Below, piece by piece: positions 1 to 8,681 of a DNA stretch of 64,000 nucleotides (positions within the stretch are counted from its first letter, which is position 1; each line of letters begins with the position of its first letter). The position numbers and the translations under genes are program-made. The notes below the pieces were generated by a model. That model saw only the letters and a list, made by a program, of their open reading frames with translations. It searched no databases and had not been told where the DNA came from. This DNA is from JABDLO01 sp041749255. Lineage in GTDB: Bacteria; Bacteroidota; Bacteroidia; Chitinophagales; Saprospiraceae. The DNA lies in contig JBGTBR010000056.1 in assembly GCA_041749255.1 (NCBI GenBank), forward strand, positions 1-64,000, in the 5' to 3' direction.

Positions 1-120
1 AAATTGCAGAAAGCTTTAAAAATTGGCTATAGACCATTTACCAAAATAAAATCTGTAGTACACAAAGTGAAAATCAAAAATCTCGGAAGTCCCGAAATTA
101 GGGCTTTTCCCTCTGGTTAG
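1..120 (+). CDS. C-terminal end of an unidentified protein (partial)
   Basis: The first frame is open from the window edge to a TAG at 118-120, giving 39 residues rich in Lys, Ile and Val (KIGYRPFTKIKSVV and onward). The codon use resembles the neighbouring genes. The sequence right after the stop is the mosaic repeat, which is not coding, so this is a plausible gene end. The fragment is too short to assign a family. It could also be a chance open frame; the upstream sequence would decide. Confidence 0.4.
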   Translation, partial: KLQKALKIGYRPFTKIKSVVHKVKIKNLGSPEIRAFPSG

Positions 121-160
121 CTAGCAATGTGGGTTAATGTCGAAAGTCTGAAGGTCGAAA

Positions 161-563
161 ATTGAAAATTACCAAAACCAAAACTAAAACAAAAACCATT
201 TACTACGAGCTACGAACTACGAGCTACGAACTACGAGCTATTCATAGTCGGAAAGTCAAAGGTCTGAAAGTCGGAAAGTCAAAGGTCTGAAAGTCGGAAT
301 GTCGAATGTCGGAAAGTCTGAAAGTCTGAAAGGTAAATGGTGAATAGTGAAAAATTTAAAGTGAAATAGCGAACTGCGAACTGCAAAATGCGAATAACGA
401 ATCGAATGCTAACTGCTAAAAGCCAATGGCTAAAAGCTATTAGGTTACGAACTACCAGCTACCAGATACCAGCTAAAATTAGGTGGAGGTTTTCGCCTTA
501 GGCAGTTTTGCTTTTAGTTTTTCACTTTCAGATGTTCGCTGTTCACTGAAAAAAAATACCTGC
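161..563. repeat. Mosaic repeat, copy A (inverted relative to copy B)
   Basis: A non-coding stretch built from short word-like units such as CTACGAGCTACGAA, GTCGGAAAGTC, GGTCTGAAAG and GCGAACTGCGAACTGC. Its reverse complement matches 9353-9801. The match is nearly perfect from about 190 to 447 and looser, but still in register, through the shared end actgaaaaaaaatacctgc at 545-563. Similar words start already near 133. It lies just upstream of the response regulator gene. No open frame or transposase is present. Confidence 0.85.
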
Positions 564-687
564 ACATAACCGACAAAAGGCATTTATATCGACCACAGAT
601 TTTTAGGATATACAATTCACTTGAAAATTTTTATCTTTACTTTTGAAACCGCCTGTAAAACATTCGACATTTAATTATCAAAAACGT

Positions 688-1734
688 ATGAACAAGAAAA
701 TCTTGGTCATTGAGGACAATCATGAGGTTAGGGATAATCTGCTAGAACTTCTAACACTCTCAAATTACCGGGCTTTAGGTGCTGAAAATGGCAAAATAGG
801 TGTACAATTAGCCATATCTGAAAAACCTGACTTGATTCTTTGCGATGTAATGATGCCCGAAATGGATGGTTATGGTGTATTAAAAATACTGAATAACAAT
901 CCAGCTACGTTAAATATTCCTCTCATTTTTCTTACTGCCAAAACTGAAAAAAGCGATTTGAGAAAAGGAATGGTCTTGGGTGCTGCTGATTACATAACCA
1001 AGCCCTTTGATGATGTAGATTTACTCGAATCTATTGAGGTACGATTGAGTAAAAATGAAAAAATACGAGCGGCTTTTGATCGGACAGATGATGGGTTACA
1101 AAAATTTATCAATGAGGCTAAAGCCCTTGAAGAATTTAAAAAACTATCAGAACAATCAGAATATAGACGCATTCGCAAAAAGGAATTTATATACGAAGCA
1201 GGTCAATATCCCAAATGGGTATATTTTGTAACCAAAGGCAAAATAAAGCAGTCATTTACCAACGAATTTGGCAAAGAATTAATCACCAATATATATTCAG
1301 AGGGAGATTTTTTTGGACATGTTTCCCTTTTGAAAAATGAAAAATATTCACATTCTACATATGCACTGGAAGACAGCACTGTTAGGTTGATACCGGCTGA
1401 AGACTTCAATTTACTTTTATTCAACAATAGAAATTTTTCATCCCAATTTATAAAAATCCTTGCTAATCAATACTCTGAATCAGAGAAGCAATTACTTGAA
1501 CTCGCCTATAGTTCTGTTCGTAAAAAAGTAGCCAATGCCCTTTTGTTATTAAATCAAAAAGAAAAAAGCAATGGGTTTTCTATCTTGAGAGAAGACCTTG
1601 CCAGTCTGGCTGGCACTGCGAAAGAAACAGTTATCAGGACTATTTCAGATTTTAAATCAGAAGGCATACTTGACATAGTCGACAATCAGATTATCATCCT
1701 AGATAAAAATGCTTTACTTAAAATGCCCCAATAA
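688..1734 (+). CDS. Response regulator with CRP/FNR-type output (receiver, cNMP-binding-like, winged helix)
   Basis: The 348-residue protein begins with a receiver domain (about 1-120): acidic pair E9-D10, phosphoacceptor D53 in LILCDVMMPEMDG, T83 and K105 in the KPF motif. A CRP/FNR effector beta-roll follows (about 150-240; YEAGQYPKWVYFVTKG, EGDFFGHVSLL). A C-terminal winged helix (about 270-340) has the recognition segment GTAKETVIRTISDF, which keeps the E-x-x-x-R spacing of CRP and FNR. I see no N-terminal cysteine cluster, so it is not a classical FeS FNR. I chose the ATG at 688 because it gives the canonical receiver start MNKKILVIED; an upstream TTG at 643 would add 15 unlikely residues. 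It sits at the head of the stress block and is a good candidate for its regulator (inference). No partner kinase is nearby. Confidence 0.93.
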   Translation: MNKKILVIEDNHEVRDNLLELLTLSNYRALGAENGKIGVQLAISEKPDLILCDVMMPEMDGYGVLKILNNNPATLNIPLIFLTAKTEKSDLRKGMVLGAADYITKPFDDVDLLESIEVRLSKNEKIRAAFDRTDDGLQKFINEAKALEEFKKLSEQSEYRRIRKKEFIYEAGQYPKWVYFVTKGKIKQSFTNEFGKELITNIYSEGDFFGHVSLLKNEKYSHSTYALEDSTVRLIPAEDFNLLLFNNRNFSSQFIKILANQYSESEKQLLELAYSSVRKKVANALLLLNQKEKSNGFSILREDLASLAGTAKETVIRTISDFKSEGILDIVDNQIIILDKNALLKMPQ

Positions 1735-1738
1735 TCCT

Positions 1739-2110
1739 TTAAAAATTTGTATGATCTAATTGAGATCTTCCACCTTTTCCATTTTGTTTTTCAAGACTCC
1801 AATCGTCCGTTTTAGTAGTTTGTAACCAAAGCTTTCCAGACATTCTGAATACCTGCACATTTAAACCAAATTGATCATTCATAATTTGCTCAAATTCCTT
1901 TACAGACATATTGGGAGAAATTGATATATTTCCACTTTCAACGCCGGGATTTAAAGAGGATATGTGTACATCGTCTGGTATTTGTTCATCTTTAGCTGTG
2001 CCTTCACCAGGAAGGTGAGACTGACTGTAGAATTCAATTTTTAAGTTGGGAAAAACACTTGAAAACTGGTCTTTCAAGTCCGCAACTTTCATCGTCTTTT
2101 GAATTTTCAT
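1739..2110 (-). CDS. Conserved small protein of unknown function
   Basis: The 123-residue soluble protein has no signal peptide. The N-terminal part (MKVADLKDQFSSVFPNLKIEFY) looks like a beta-strand, helix, strand unit, and the second half repeats a similar pattern (SVKEFEQIMNDQFGLNVQVF, then GKLWLQT). This suggests a small alpha/beta fold, possibly beta-grasp-like; that is a guess from pattern only. The C-terminus is polar (QNGKGGRSQLDHTNF). Its stop is 4 bp from the stop of the convergent response regulator gene, with no terminator between. An internal Met at residue 7 is an alternative start. Its place in the stress block suggests a stress-related role, but nothing in the protein shows one. 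Confidence 0.7.
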   Translation of the reverse strand: MKIQKTMKVADLKDQFSSVFPNLKIEFYSQSHLPGEGTAKDEQIPDDVHISSLNPGVESGNISISPNMSVKEFEQIMNDQFGLNVQVFRMSGKLWLQTTKTDDWSLEKQNGKGGRSQLDHTNF

Positions 2111-2490
2111 ATTATGTTTAAAATTTAATGTTGATTGAATGATTAAGTGTTCTTAATTAATTTCATGAATTCAATTTTATATTCACTAAGTATTTAATGA
2201 ACATTATGACATGTAAAGTACGTCAACTTAAATTAAATAAAGGATGATTTCTCGCATGTTAAATATTGACGTTAATCAATATATAATATTATACCGTGGA
2301 TATGTAGCTCATCATTGTCATCTTTATCTTTTATCCAGCTTAAATCTTTGTAAATTTCATTGATAAGATCCACAGTCACATCCTATACAGGAAAGGATCA
2401 ACGTTCCATAAACAGATATCATACAAATGCATATTTAAATCTGAAACCAACAGGGATACTATGAAGTTTTAAATAAAATCAAATAAATCC
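2111..2490. other. Divergent intergenic region in the stress block
   Basis: A 380 bp AT-rich spacer between the 123-residue gene (minus) and the patatin gene (plus), so it must carry both promoters. It contains an FNR-box-like palindrome at 2266-2279. A short minus-strand frame at 2272-2379 starts with GTG and encodes 35 residues (VTVDLINEIYKDLSWIKDKD...), whose composition looks protein-like. It may be a gene remnant, and I do not call it as a gene. Confidence 0.5.
2266..2279. promoter_or_regulatory. FNR/CRP-type operator candidate
   Basis: TTGACGTTAATCAA resembles the FNR consensus TTGAT-N4-ATCAA with one mismatch. The adjacent regulator (688-1734) has a CRP/FNR helix-turn-helix that keeps the Glu and Arg which read TTGA-type half-sites. 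The site lies between two divergent stress-block genes. The other spacers hold only looser versions with different spacing (4907-4920 and 8767-8784), so the regulon link is weak. Confidence 0.35.
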
Positions 2491-3261
2491 ATGAAAAAGG
2501 TAGGACTAGTCTTGTCCGGTGGAGGCACGAGAGGAATGGCACACATCGGTCTACTTAAATTAATCGATGAACTAGGTATTAAAATCAATATGATAGCAGG
2601 AACAAGTGCCGGGGCTCTTGTTGGCATGATGTATGCATGTGGCATGATCCCAAATGATATTTTACAATACTTTACAAAAACGAGTCTTTTCAGTATAAAA
2701 AATTTTAGTTATAACAAACCCGGCTTTATAGATCCTTTAAAGTTTGAAGGGGAACTCATCAAACTCACAAGTGCTAAAGTCTTTTCAGATCTAAAAATTC
2801 CATTACACGTAATTACAACCAATATATTAACAGGTGAAGAAAGAGTATTCAAACATGGACCCCTTTTTAAACCCATTCTCGCATCTGCATCGATGCCAAT
2901 AGTGTTTGCTCCTGTCGAAATTGAAGGAAATTGGTATGCAGATGGAGGTATTGTAAATAATTTTCCGGTTGACATCATAAAAGATAAAAACGACTTTATC
3001 ATTGGCAGCAATGTCAACACGATACAGACAATAGAAAAAGAAACGATAAGAAACAGCCTGGATGTAATGGAAAGAGCTTTTCATATTCTGATGAGTAAGC
3101 ATACACAGAAAAATCATCAACATTGTGACATCTATTTAGCGCCACATGCCTTGTCTAATTACGGAATTTTGGATCTGAATAAGATTGACGAAATATTCGA
3201 TATTGGCTACAACCATGCTAAAGACAAAATAGCGGAATTCCACCCATTATTTGAAGATTGA
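2491..3261 (+). CDS. Patatin-like phospholipase (RssA family)
   Basis: The 256-residue protein is a single patatin domain. The oxyanion-hole motif GGGTRG is at residues 10-15, the nucleophile S39 sits in GTSAG, and the second member of the Ser-Asp dyad is D151 in ADGGIVNNFP. There is no signal peptide or membrane span, so it acts in the cytosol or at the inner membrane face, hydrolysing acyl esters of lipids. Its length matches short bacterial RssA/NTE-type proteins. It is convergent with the following universal stress protein gene. The substrate is unknown; membrane-lipid turnover under stress is inference from context. Confidence 0.92.
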   Translation: MKKVGLVLSGGGTRGMAHIGLLKLIDELGIKINMIAGTSAGALVGMMYACGMIPNDILQYFTKTSLFSIKNFSYNKPGFIDPLKFEGELIKLTSAKVFSDLKIPLHVITTNILTGEERVFKHGPLFKPILASASMPIVFAPVEIEGNWYADGGIVNNFPVDIIKDKNDFIIGSNVNTIQTIEKETIRNSLDVMERAFHILMSKHTQKNHQHCDIYLAPHALSNYGILDLNKIDEIFDIGYNHAKDKIAEFHPLFED

Positions 3262-3296
3262 TGGTATCGTTTAAAATGTGATAACATGAAAAAATT

Positions 3297-4151
3297 CTAA
3301 CTGTTCTCTTTAATGATCAATAAGGGAGTTTGGGTACTAGTGCTCAATTTACTGGTCTTACTTGAAGAAAATAATTTCTCGAAAAAACCTTTGGGATACT
3401 TTACCATTACAAGAAGATCACTATTGTTTTCATGTAAAAATTGCTCGACTGAGGAACTGAAATCGCTTCCTGATACATTATGAAATGAAATATTTACAGG
3501 CCATTTCATGTCAGAAAAATAATGTGCAATGTCATCATTTCTGTTTTGATCCTTTTTCTTGTCGCCTTCTACATGAACCCATTTCACATCTTTAATATCC
3601 GGGTTGAACAACCGGGTTGCTTTCCAAATGAGAAATGGATCACTATCCCTTTTGTCCGATGCAAATACCATACTATGTATTCCCGCAAAAACATTGCCTG
3701 ATGGCACCAATAAAACCGGAACCGGTGACTCGTTTAATACTCTGGTAGAAACGGAACCCAACCACTTATCAAAAATCGTCTTCCCTTCGCCTCTTGTACC
3801 CAGTATGACAATATCATAGTCATTATCTTTTATGCTGTTTAACACTATAGCAATAAGAGATCCAATTTCCACATGACGGTGTAAAGTAATATTGGCTTTC
3901 TCCTTTTGAGACAACCTATCCATACCGCTATTGCTAAAAGTATCAATTAAACTATGTGCTACTTCTGACTTATGTACCGTCATTCTCCCTGACATTATGG
4001 GTACATCAGCTGCTTCTATTTCTGGGATTACAACATGGAGTACATCTACAATGGAAGGATTACGCCCAGCTACTTTCAAGGCATAATCAAACGCCGATTC
4101 TGAATTTTCAGAAAAATCTGTCAGGAATAAAATTTTAAATTTGTGGTTCAT
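3297..4151 (-). CDS. Universal stress protein, two tandem UspA domains
   Basis: The 284-residue protein carries two UspA domains (about 5-140 and 150-284). The first opens with FKILFLTDFSENSESAFDYA, typical of the nucleotide-binding beta1 strand and loop. It also holds GTRGEGKTIFDKWLGS, close to the ATP-binding pattern G-x2-G-x9-G(S/T) but one residue longer. The second domain lacks the motif. Cytosolic and probably dimeric. It is one of three double Usp proteins in this block, and they are divergent in sequence rather than recent copies. The exact role of such proteins is generally unknown; energy or oxygen limitation is a common inducer in the family. Confidence 0.92.
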   Translation of the reverse strand: MNHKFKILFLTDFSENSESAFDYALKVAGRNPSIVDVLHVVIPEIEAADVPIMSGRMTVHKSEVAHSLIDTFSNSGMDRLSQKEKANITLHRHVEIGSLIAIVLNSIKDNDYDIVILGTRGEGKTIFDKWLGSVSTRVLNESPVPVLLVPSGNVFAGIHSMVFASDKRDSDPFLIWKATRLFNPDIKDVKWVHVEGDKKKDQNRNDDIAHYFSDMKWPVNISFHNVSGSDFSSSVEQFLHENNSDLLVMVKYPKGFFEKLFSSSKTSKLSTSTQTPLLIIKENS

Positions 4152-4417
4152 CTCTAATTTTTTTCAATTTCAATGTAATATTTAAATGGTAGTCTTCAAT
4201 TAAAATGATGATAATTTAAAGCATAGGTTATAATTAATGCACCTTTAATATCGGATGTGCAATTCAAACCGCATGACAAAATAAGCTAGATTTCTATGAT
4301 TATATTATTTAATTTTATCTAAATCACAAATCACCAACCGATATGAAAGCAAAAATAAGAAATTTTAATATTGGCATCAATGATTAAAGTCATACAGGCA
4401 ACCTGAACATTTAAACC

Positions 4418-4828
4418 CTATGATATCATGTTGAGTATGTCTATGGCCGTAACTATACCTTTTACCTTATTGCCTTCCATCACTGGTATTGCATGAAAAT
4501 GTTCGTTTAATAAAACATGTATGGCTTCAGAAACAGGATCTGAGCTTTGCAGGCATAAGGGATCCGGCGTCATGATATCCTTTGCTTTTAGGGTATCCAA
4601 TGTTATCTTGGAGTACTGAGCTCCGCTACTATGTGTGGTAATATAATGTAGGTTTTTATAAACATCATTTCTGGAAATGATGCCAGTTAGCTTTTTCTCT
4701 TCGTTTAACACCAAAATATGGCCAACTCTTTTTTCTTTCATCATTGCCATGACTTCATTCATTGGTGTATGTTCATGAACAAAATAAAGGTTTTCTTTAT
4801 GGAAGATCTGGAGTGTCCTATCGTTCAT
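4418..4828 (-). CDS. CBS-pair protein
   Basis: The 136-residue protein consists of little more than two CBS motifs (about 12-65 and 77-136). Typical features are HTPMNEVMAMMKEKRVGHILVLNEEKKLTGIISRNDV in pieces, then DIMTPDPLCLQ and HAIPVMEGNKVKGIVTAIDIL. CBS pairs bind adenine nucleotides and usually sense energy charge. No catalytic domain is attached, so it probably works through a partner. It lies between a Usp gene and a lipoprotein gene, and a second CBS-pair gene closes the block at 8226-8681. Pairing of CBS and Usp genes fits an adenylate-sensing stress module (inference). Confidence 0.9.
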   Translation of the reverse strand: MNDRTLQIFHKENLYFVHEHTPMNEVMAMMKEKRVGHILVLNEEKKLTGIISRNDVYKNLHYITTHSSGAQYSKITLDTLKAKDIMTPDPLCLQSSDPVSEAIHVLLNEHFHAIPVMEGNKVKGIVTAIDILNMIS

Positions 4829-4938
4829 ATTAATTGTTTCTTTTGAAAAATAACTCTAAAAAAAGTTACTGGTTAGATTATATTTAACAATGCAATTATA
4901 AAAGGGTTTGAATGATCAAAATATAATATATATAATAA

Positions 4939-5685
4939 TCATTTAAGTAAATCAGTGTCATTTTCTTCCCATTCTACACTGCTGAAAAAATTCAAATAAG
5001 TTGTATACGAATTATATAGATTCTCAGCAGCTACATCCAACGGGTTATCCTCCCAGTTATCAGATCTGGAAGCATTAATAAAATCAATAATTGACCTTCT
5101 CATGGCATCAAAGTATTGAGGATGCAGTTGTATTTTAGTAGGACTATAAAGTAGTAGATCTACATCTGGTGTAGATCTAAGCAGATTGTTATAGCTGTCC
5201 TCCATACAAATCACCTGCTCTTCAAACTCATTCCATTCGTATAAATCTAGCTTTGGATCCATAGCTGTTGTTACTGCCGCTATTAAATCATTTCCAAATT
5301 GCCAAAAAAGGGGAATATAATCTTCTTTATCATACACTTCCCGAAGATAATCTTCTTTAAATAGTACAATAATGTCATGATTTCGCTCATGCGTTTTATA
5401 TTCTATTATCCTATCCAGATGATCTGTTAATTCACCTTTTACAGACGGACTCATCATTGACTCATTTAATAAAATTTTAATCTGACCCGCTAGTACTTCT
5501 GTTTGGACAGGATCTTTTTCAAGCATGGCAAACTCTAACGCCATAACCTTATATTCAAGTTTATACGGATTAAATGGGGGTTCAGGATTACATCCAGATA
5601 TACAAAATATTATAATTAAACCTAAAGAATAAAATGGAACATGTCTCAATGTACTTCGTTTTGATCTTTTTTGAAAACGCAACAA
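4939..5685 (-). CDS. Lipoprotein of unknown function
   Basis: The 248-residue protein has a basic N-terminus, a hydrophobic stretch (FYSLGLIIIFCIS) and a lipobox ending at C32 (CISGC), so it is probably lipid-anchored. The mature part is acidic, rich in Asp, Glu, Tyr and Trp, and predicted helical (for example DYIPLFWQFGNDLIAA). I do not recognise the family. It is the only clearly exported protein in the stress block and lies on the same strand as the Usp and CBS genes around it. A start at an internal Met is unlikely because the signal sequence needs the basic N-terminus. Confidence 0.75.
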   Translation of the reverse strand: MLRFQKRSKRSTLRHVPFYSLGLIIIFCISGCNPEPPFNPYKLEYKVMALEFAMLEKDPVQTEVLAGQIKILLNESMMSPSVKGELTDHLDRIIEYKTHERNHDIIVLFKEDYLREVYDKEDYIPLFWQFGNDLIAAVTTAMDPKLDLYEWNEFEEQVICMEDSYNNLLRSTPDVDLLLYSPTKIQLHPQYFDAMRRSIIDFINASRSDNWEDNPLDVAAENLYNSYTTYLNFFSSVEWEENDTDLLK

Positions 5686-6243
5686 TAGGTTGCATATTAT
5701 TTTAATAGTCTCGTTGTTTTCTCTTTTAATTTGTCTAAATTTTTCTTAAACAGCTTTAAGACCAATAAGGTAAATTCATCCATTTACTGCAACTACTCAA
5801 AACTCGCCAATCAAGAAAACAGGTATAAAAAAAGAGCTACCATAAATTATTTGCGAATTTAGGTATACGTTCCCTAAATTAACTATACAATTAGTGCGAA
5901 GAATGTACCGATACTATTTACCAGCTCCTTTCAGATTTTTACTTTCTAAATCCATGGAATGTCAACCTCTAATATATAAAATAATATTGAATTTTTATAT
6001 ATGGGTTTTATCAGAAAACAAAAGGCTTTAAAGATTTAAATGAATATCTAATATTTTGGTTTAGGGGATACGGTTTTGTACAATTTCTATGAGGTGTAAA
6101 CTATAGTCTAATCTCCAAATTCTAACATAGTAAAAGAGGGGTATAGATATCTAACCGATGTACTTGAAATTTTGGTTGGTTATAATTTGGTAAACAAAAT
6201 TCATTTTGACCAAAATACGAACTGTAAAAAAAACGTGTGCAGG
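5686..6243. other. Long intergenic spacer without a gene
   Basis: An AT-rich spacer between the lipoprotein gene start and the 3' end of the next Usp gene. No open frame longer than a few dozen codons looks real. A small hairpin with perfect 8 bp arms, AATTTAGG and CCTAAATT, lies at 5856-5880; it could be an operator or a transcript structure. Nothing else is recognisable. Confidence 0.5.
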
Positions 6244-6286
6244 AAAAATGACCATTTTTAACCCATTTATGACCAGTCAATGGTCA
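6244..6286 (-). terminator. Candidate terminator with two alternative hairpins, 3' of a Usp gene
   Basis: Just past the Usp stop, on the minus strand, TGACCATT (6279-6286) can pair with AATGGTCA (6249-6256), which is followed by five T. The same 5' arm can instead pair with a nearer TGGTCA to form TGACCA-TTGAC-TGGTCA. The stems are short and moderately stable, so this is a weak terminator call. Confidence 0.45.
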
Positions 6287-6294
6287 AAACTATT

Positions 6295-7095
6295 CTATTT
6301 GTCAGTAATGACTAATAAGGGAATACTAGCTCTCATGATTTCTTCGTCGGTATGACCAGTGAGAAACAATTTCTGCCAAAAATTCTTTTCTCGTCGTACC
6401 ATTACCAACAAATCTGCGTTCACTTCCTCTATAAATATTCTGATTTCCTTTAAGGGTTCCTCTCCATTTCTAATAACAAAATCCTCAATACTATCTGATG
6501 GTAAGCCATTAACAAGTTTTTGAATATTTTCATCTGGCGATTCTGAAACATGGAATACGGTTATTTTTGAGGAATATGAATTGCTGATGTCCACGAGTAT
6601 TTTTAACCTATCTTCATGAGTGATTTTCAACCCGTCATATGCCATTACTATCTTTTTGCTAATATGTTTTATTTGTTCCATCATAGGGATAGCCAAAACA
6701 GGAAGTGTAGTTTTTGCCATGACTTCCCGTGTTACACTACCTATAAAAATATTGGCAATATCAGAAAGTCCTTTTGTTCCCATCACGATTAGATCGATAC
6801 CTTCCTTTTCAGCATAACCTATAATATAACTACCTGGGTGTGCATGGGCCACTATCTTTATTATTTTGCCAGATTCTAATAATTCAGGCGCATTTGATTT
6901 TATAAAATCATCCAGATCTTCAGTAACATTTTGTCGGACTTTGTCTTCAAATGAAACAAAACTAGATGAATGCTTTTGCACAGAAAAAGTAGTTAATATG
7001 TGTAACTCTGCATTCATTTTCCTGGAAAGTTCTACCGCATATTTTAAAGCCATCGCGGCATGTTCAGAAAAATCAGTAGGAAAAAGGATTTTCAT
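6295..7095 (-). CDS. Universal stress protein, two tandem UspA domains
   Basis: The 266-residue protein starts with MKILFPTDFSEHAAMALKYA, the canonical first UspA strand and loop. It contains GTKGLSDIANIFIGS, an exact fit to the ATP-binding pattern G-x2-G-x9-GS, so the N-terminal domain probably binds ATP. The second domain (about 145-266; KIVMAYDGLKITHED) has no such motif. It is cytosolic and has its own spacer on each side, so it may be transcribed alone. Of the three Usp proteins in the block, this one has the best preserved nucleotide site. Confidence 0.93.
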   Translation of the reverse strand: MKILFPTDFSEHAAMALKYAVELSRKMNAELHILTTFSVQKHSSSFVSFEDKVRQNVTEDLDDFIKSNAPELLESGKIIKIVAHAHPGSYIIGYAEKEGIDLIVMGTKGLSDIANIFIGSVTREVMAKTTLPVLAIPMMEQIKHISKKIVMAYDGLKITHEDRLKILVDISNSYSSKITVFHVSESPDENIQKLVNGLPSDSIEDFVIRNGEEPLKEIRIFIEEVNADLLVMVRREKNFWQKLFLTGHTDEEIMRASIPLLVITDK

Positions 7096-7260
7096 ATTCA
7101 GTTATTTATGTAATTTATTCATTAATAAAGTATAATATTTTATTTCATATAGGCTTTATGCTAGAATCAAGTTAAAAATAAAAATTTTATTACTTTCCTC
7201 ATTAATAGCTTTAACCAATTTGAGCTTATTTGGAAAAATTTAATGCTTCTATTATAAAAA

Positions 7261-8109
7261 TTAAGATTTATTCTCCAATTCCGGTATTATAAGAACAGGT
7301 AAATGTAGTTCTTTCGATAATTTTTTACTGTAAGATTTTTTAAACAATCGCTCCAGAAATCCACTTTTTCGATGATACACCATTAACATATCAGCCTTGG
7401 ATTGAAAGCAGTAATCAATTAATGCACTACTAACGTGCTTACTTTTTAATTCTTTTACAGTAAATGGATAAGTTACATCATAGTCTTCAGTCATAATATC
7501 TACAAGTTCAGCAATGGATTCTTTTAATTGAGAGGAAGCATTGCTTCTGATGTGAATAAAAGTCACTGATGCTCCAAAAATAATATTGAATTTTTTCAAA
7601 AACCTAATGCCCTGGTCGATATCTTTTCTTCCATCAAAGCCAAATACTATACCCGAAGGTTTAACGTATTCAGTTCGTTCATTAACGATGATCATGGGAA
7701 TAGATGATAAAGTGATTAATACCGAAGTAGTTGATCCCATTAACTTATCAAGTATGCCATATTGATCTTTTGTACCCAATAACATGAGTGTGGATCCCGA
7801 CTTTTCTGCGTATTCGGCAATGGTAAATCCAGCAATCCCAAATTTCACTTCTAAACTGACATCCACATTTGGTAACTCAATTCCTTCTTCTTCCGGATAT
7901 TCATATGCAAAATACCTCAACCTTTCTTTCATTGCTTCGTCCAGTTGATGTAATGGTTCAAATGCCATCATAGAATTGGTACTGAAGCTTCCTGATACAA
8001 CATGGAGTAACACAACTTCAGCATTCATATCATTGGCCAGATGCATAGCATATTTATATGCAGCCAAAGAATTGAATGTAAAGTCTATGGGAACCAAAAT
8101 TTTTGTCAT
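7261..8109 (-). CDS. Universal stress protein, two tandem UspA domains, degenerate ATP motif
   Basis: The 282-residue protein begins MTKILVPIDFTFNSLAAYKYA and has two UspA domains (about 1-145 and 150-282). The expected ATP motif reads GTKDQYGILDKLMGS: the second glycine is replaced by aspartate, so this domain may not bind ATP in the usual way. The last gene of the block, encoding a CBS pair, lies 116 bp upstream on the same strand and may be co-transcribed. Retaining one ATP-type and one non-ATP-type Usp in the same cluster suggests the copies have different jobs (inference). Confidence 0.92.
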   Translation of the reverse strand: MTKILVPIDFTFNSLAAYKYAMHLANDMNAEVVLLHVVSGSFSTNSMMAFEPLHQLDEAMKERLRYFAYEYPEEEGIELPNVDVSLEVKFGIAGFTIAEYAEKSGSTLMLLGTKDQYGILDKLMGSTTSVLITLSSIPMIIVNERTEYVKPSGIVFGFDGRKDIDQGIRFLKKFNIIFGASVTFIHIRSNASSQLKESIAELVDIMTEDYDVTYPFTVKELKSKHVSSALIDYCFQSKADMLMVYHRKSGFLERLFKKSYSKKLSKELHLPVLIIPELENKS

Positions 8110-8225
8110 AATAGAAAATTAATAGTGAAAACCAATTATTCGTATGTAAACTAAAGATAGATTTCTTTGAGCCAAAAACAATATAAATACCAAAAGATAT
8201 AATTTCTAATTAGATTATTCCAGTT

Positions 8226-8681
8226 CTAAGGCAATTGATGGCCGGGACAATATGCAATAACCATTAAATCGTACATGGTAATCAACCCAGTTAGTTTCTT
8301 TTCTCTATCAACAACAGGTATACATCTGAAGTAATTTTCCTTGAGGATATCGACGCACTTTCCCAAAGGATCGGTTTCATGCACAACGACAACACTACTC
8401 TCCATTAGATCAGAAGCTATATTGCTCTGTAAAAGTAATTGATTTTTAACCTGACTACTGGCAAGCCCAAGCCTCGTTCCCCAATCTAGCAAAAGCAAAA
8501 AATCACTTTTACTTATGATGCCTTTAAGCCTTCTGTCAACATCAACTACAGGAATATGGTGAATTTGATTTGAATCAAAAATATTTTTCACCTTATTTAA
8601 TGGTGTTTCCTCAGTAACAGTAATTAATTCTGAAGTCATATATTCCTTTACTGGCCTAGCCATTAACATTTGTATATCCAT
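8226..8681 (-). CDS. CBS-pair protein
   Basis: The 151-residue protein has two CBS motifs (about 10-65 and 85-145): VKEYMTSELITVTEETPL, HIPVVDVDRRLKGIISKSDF, then CIPVVDREKKLTGLITMYDL. It is probably an adenine-nucleotide sensor with no attached effector domain. It is longer than its relative at 4418-4828, with a linker (LGLASSQVKNQLLLQ) between the motifs. The start at ATG 8681 is supported by the short lead-in before the first CBS motif; MLMARP, five residues in, is an alternative. It lies upstream of a Usp gene on the same strand. Confidence 0.9.
   Translation of the reverse strand: MDIQMLMARPVKEYMTSELITVTEETPLNKVKNIFDSNQIHHIPVVDVDRRLKGIISKSDFLLLLDWGTRLGLASSQVKNQLLLQSNIASDLMESSVVVVHETDPLGKCVDILKENYFRCIPVVDREKKLTGLITMYDLMVIAYCPGHQLP

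Noticed and set aside
643..687. Upstream TTG start for the receiver-CRP gene
   Set aside because: The added 15 residues precede the normal receiver start MNKKILVIED and have no domain character.
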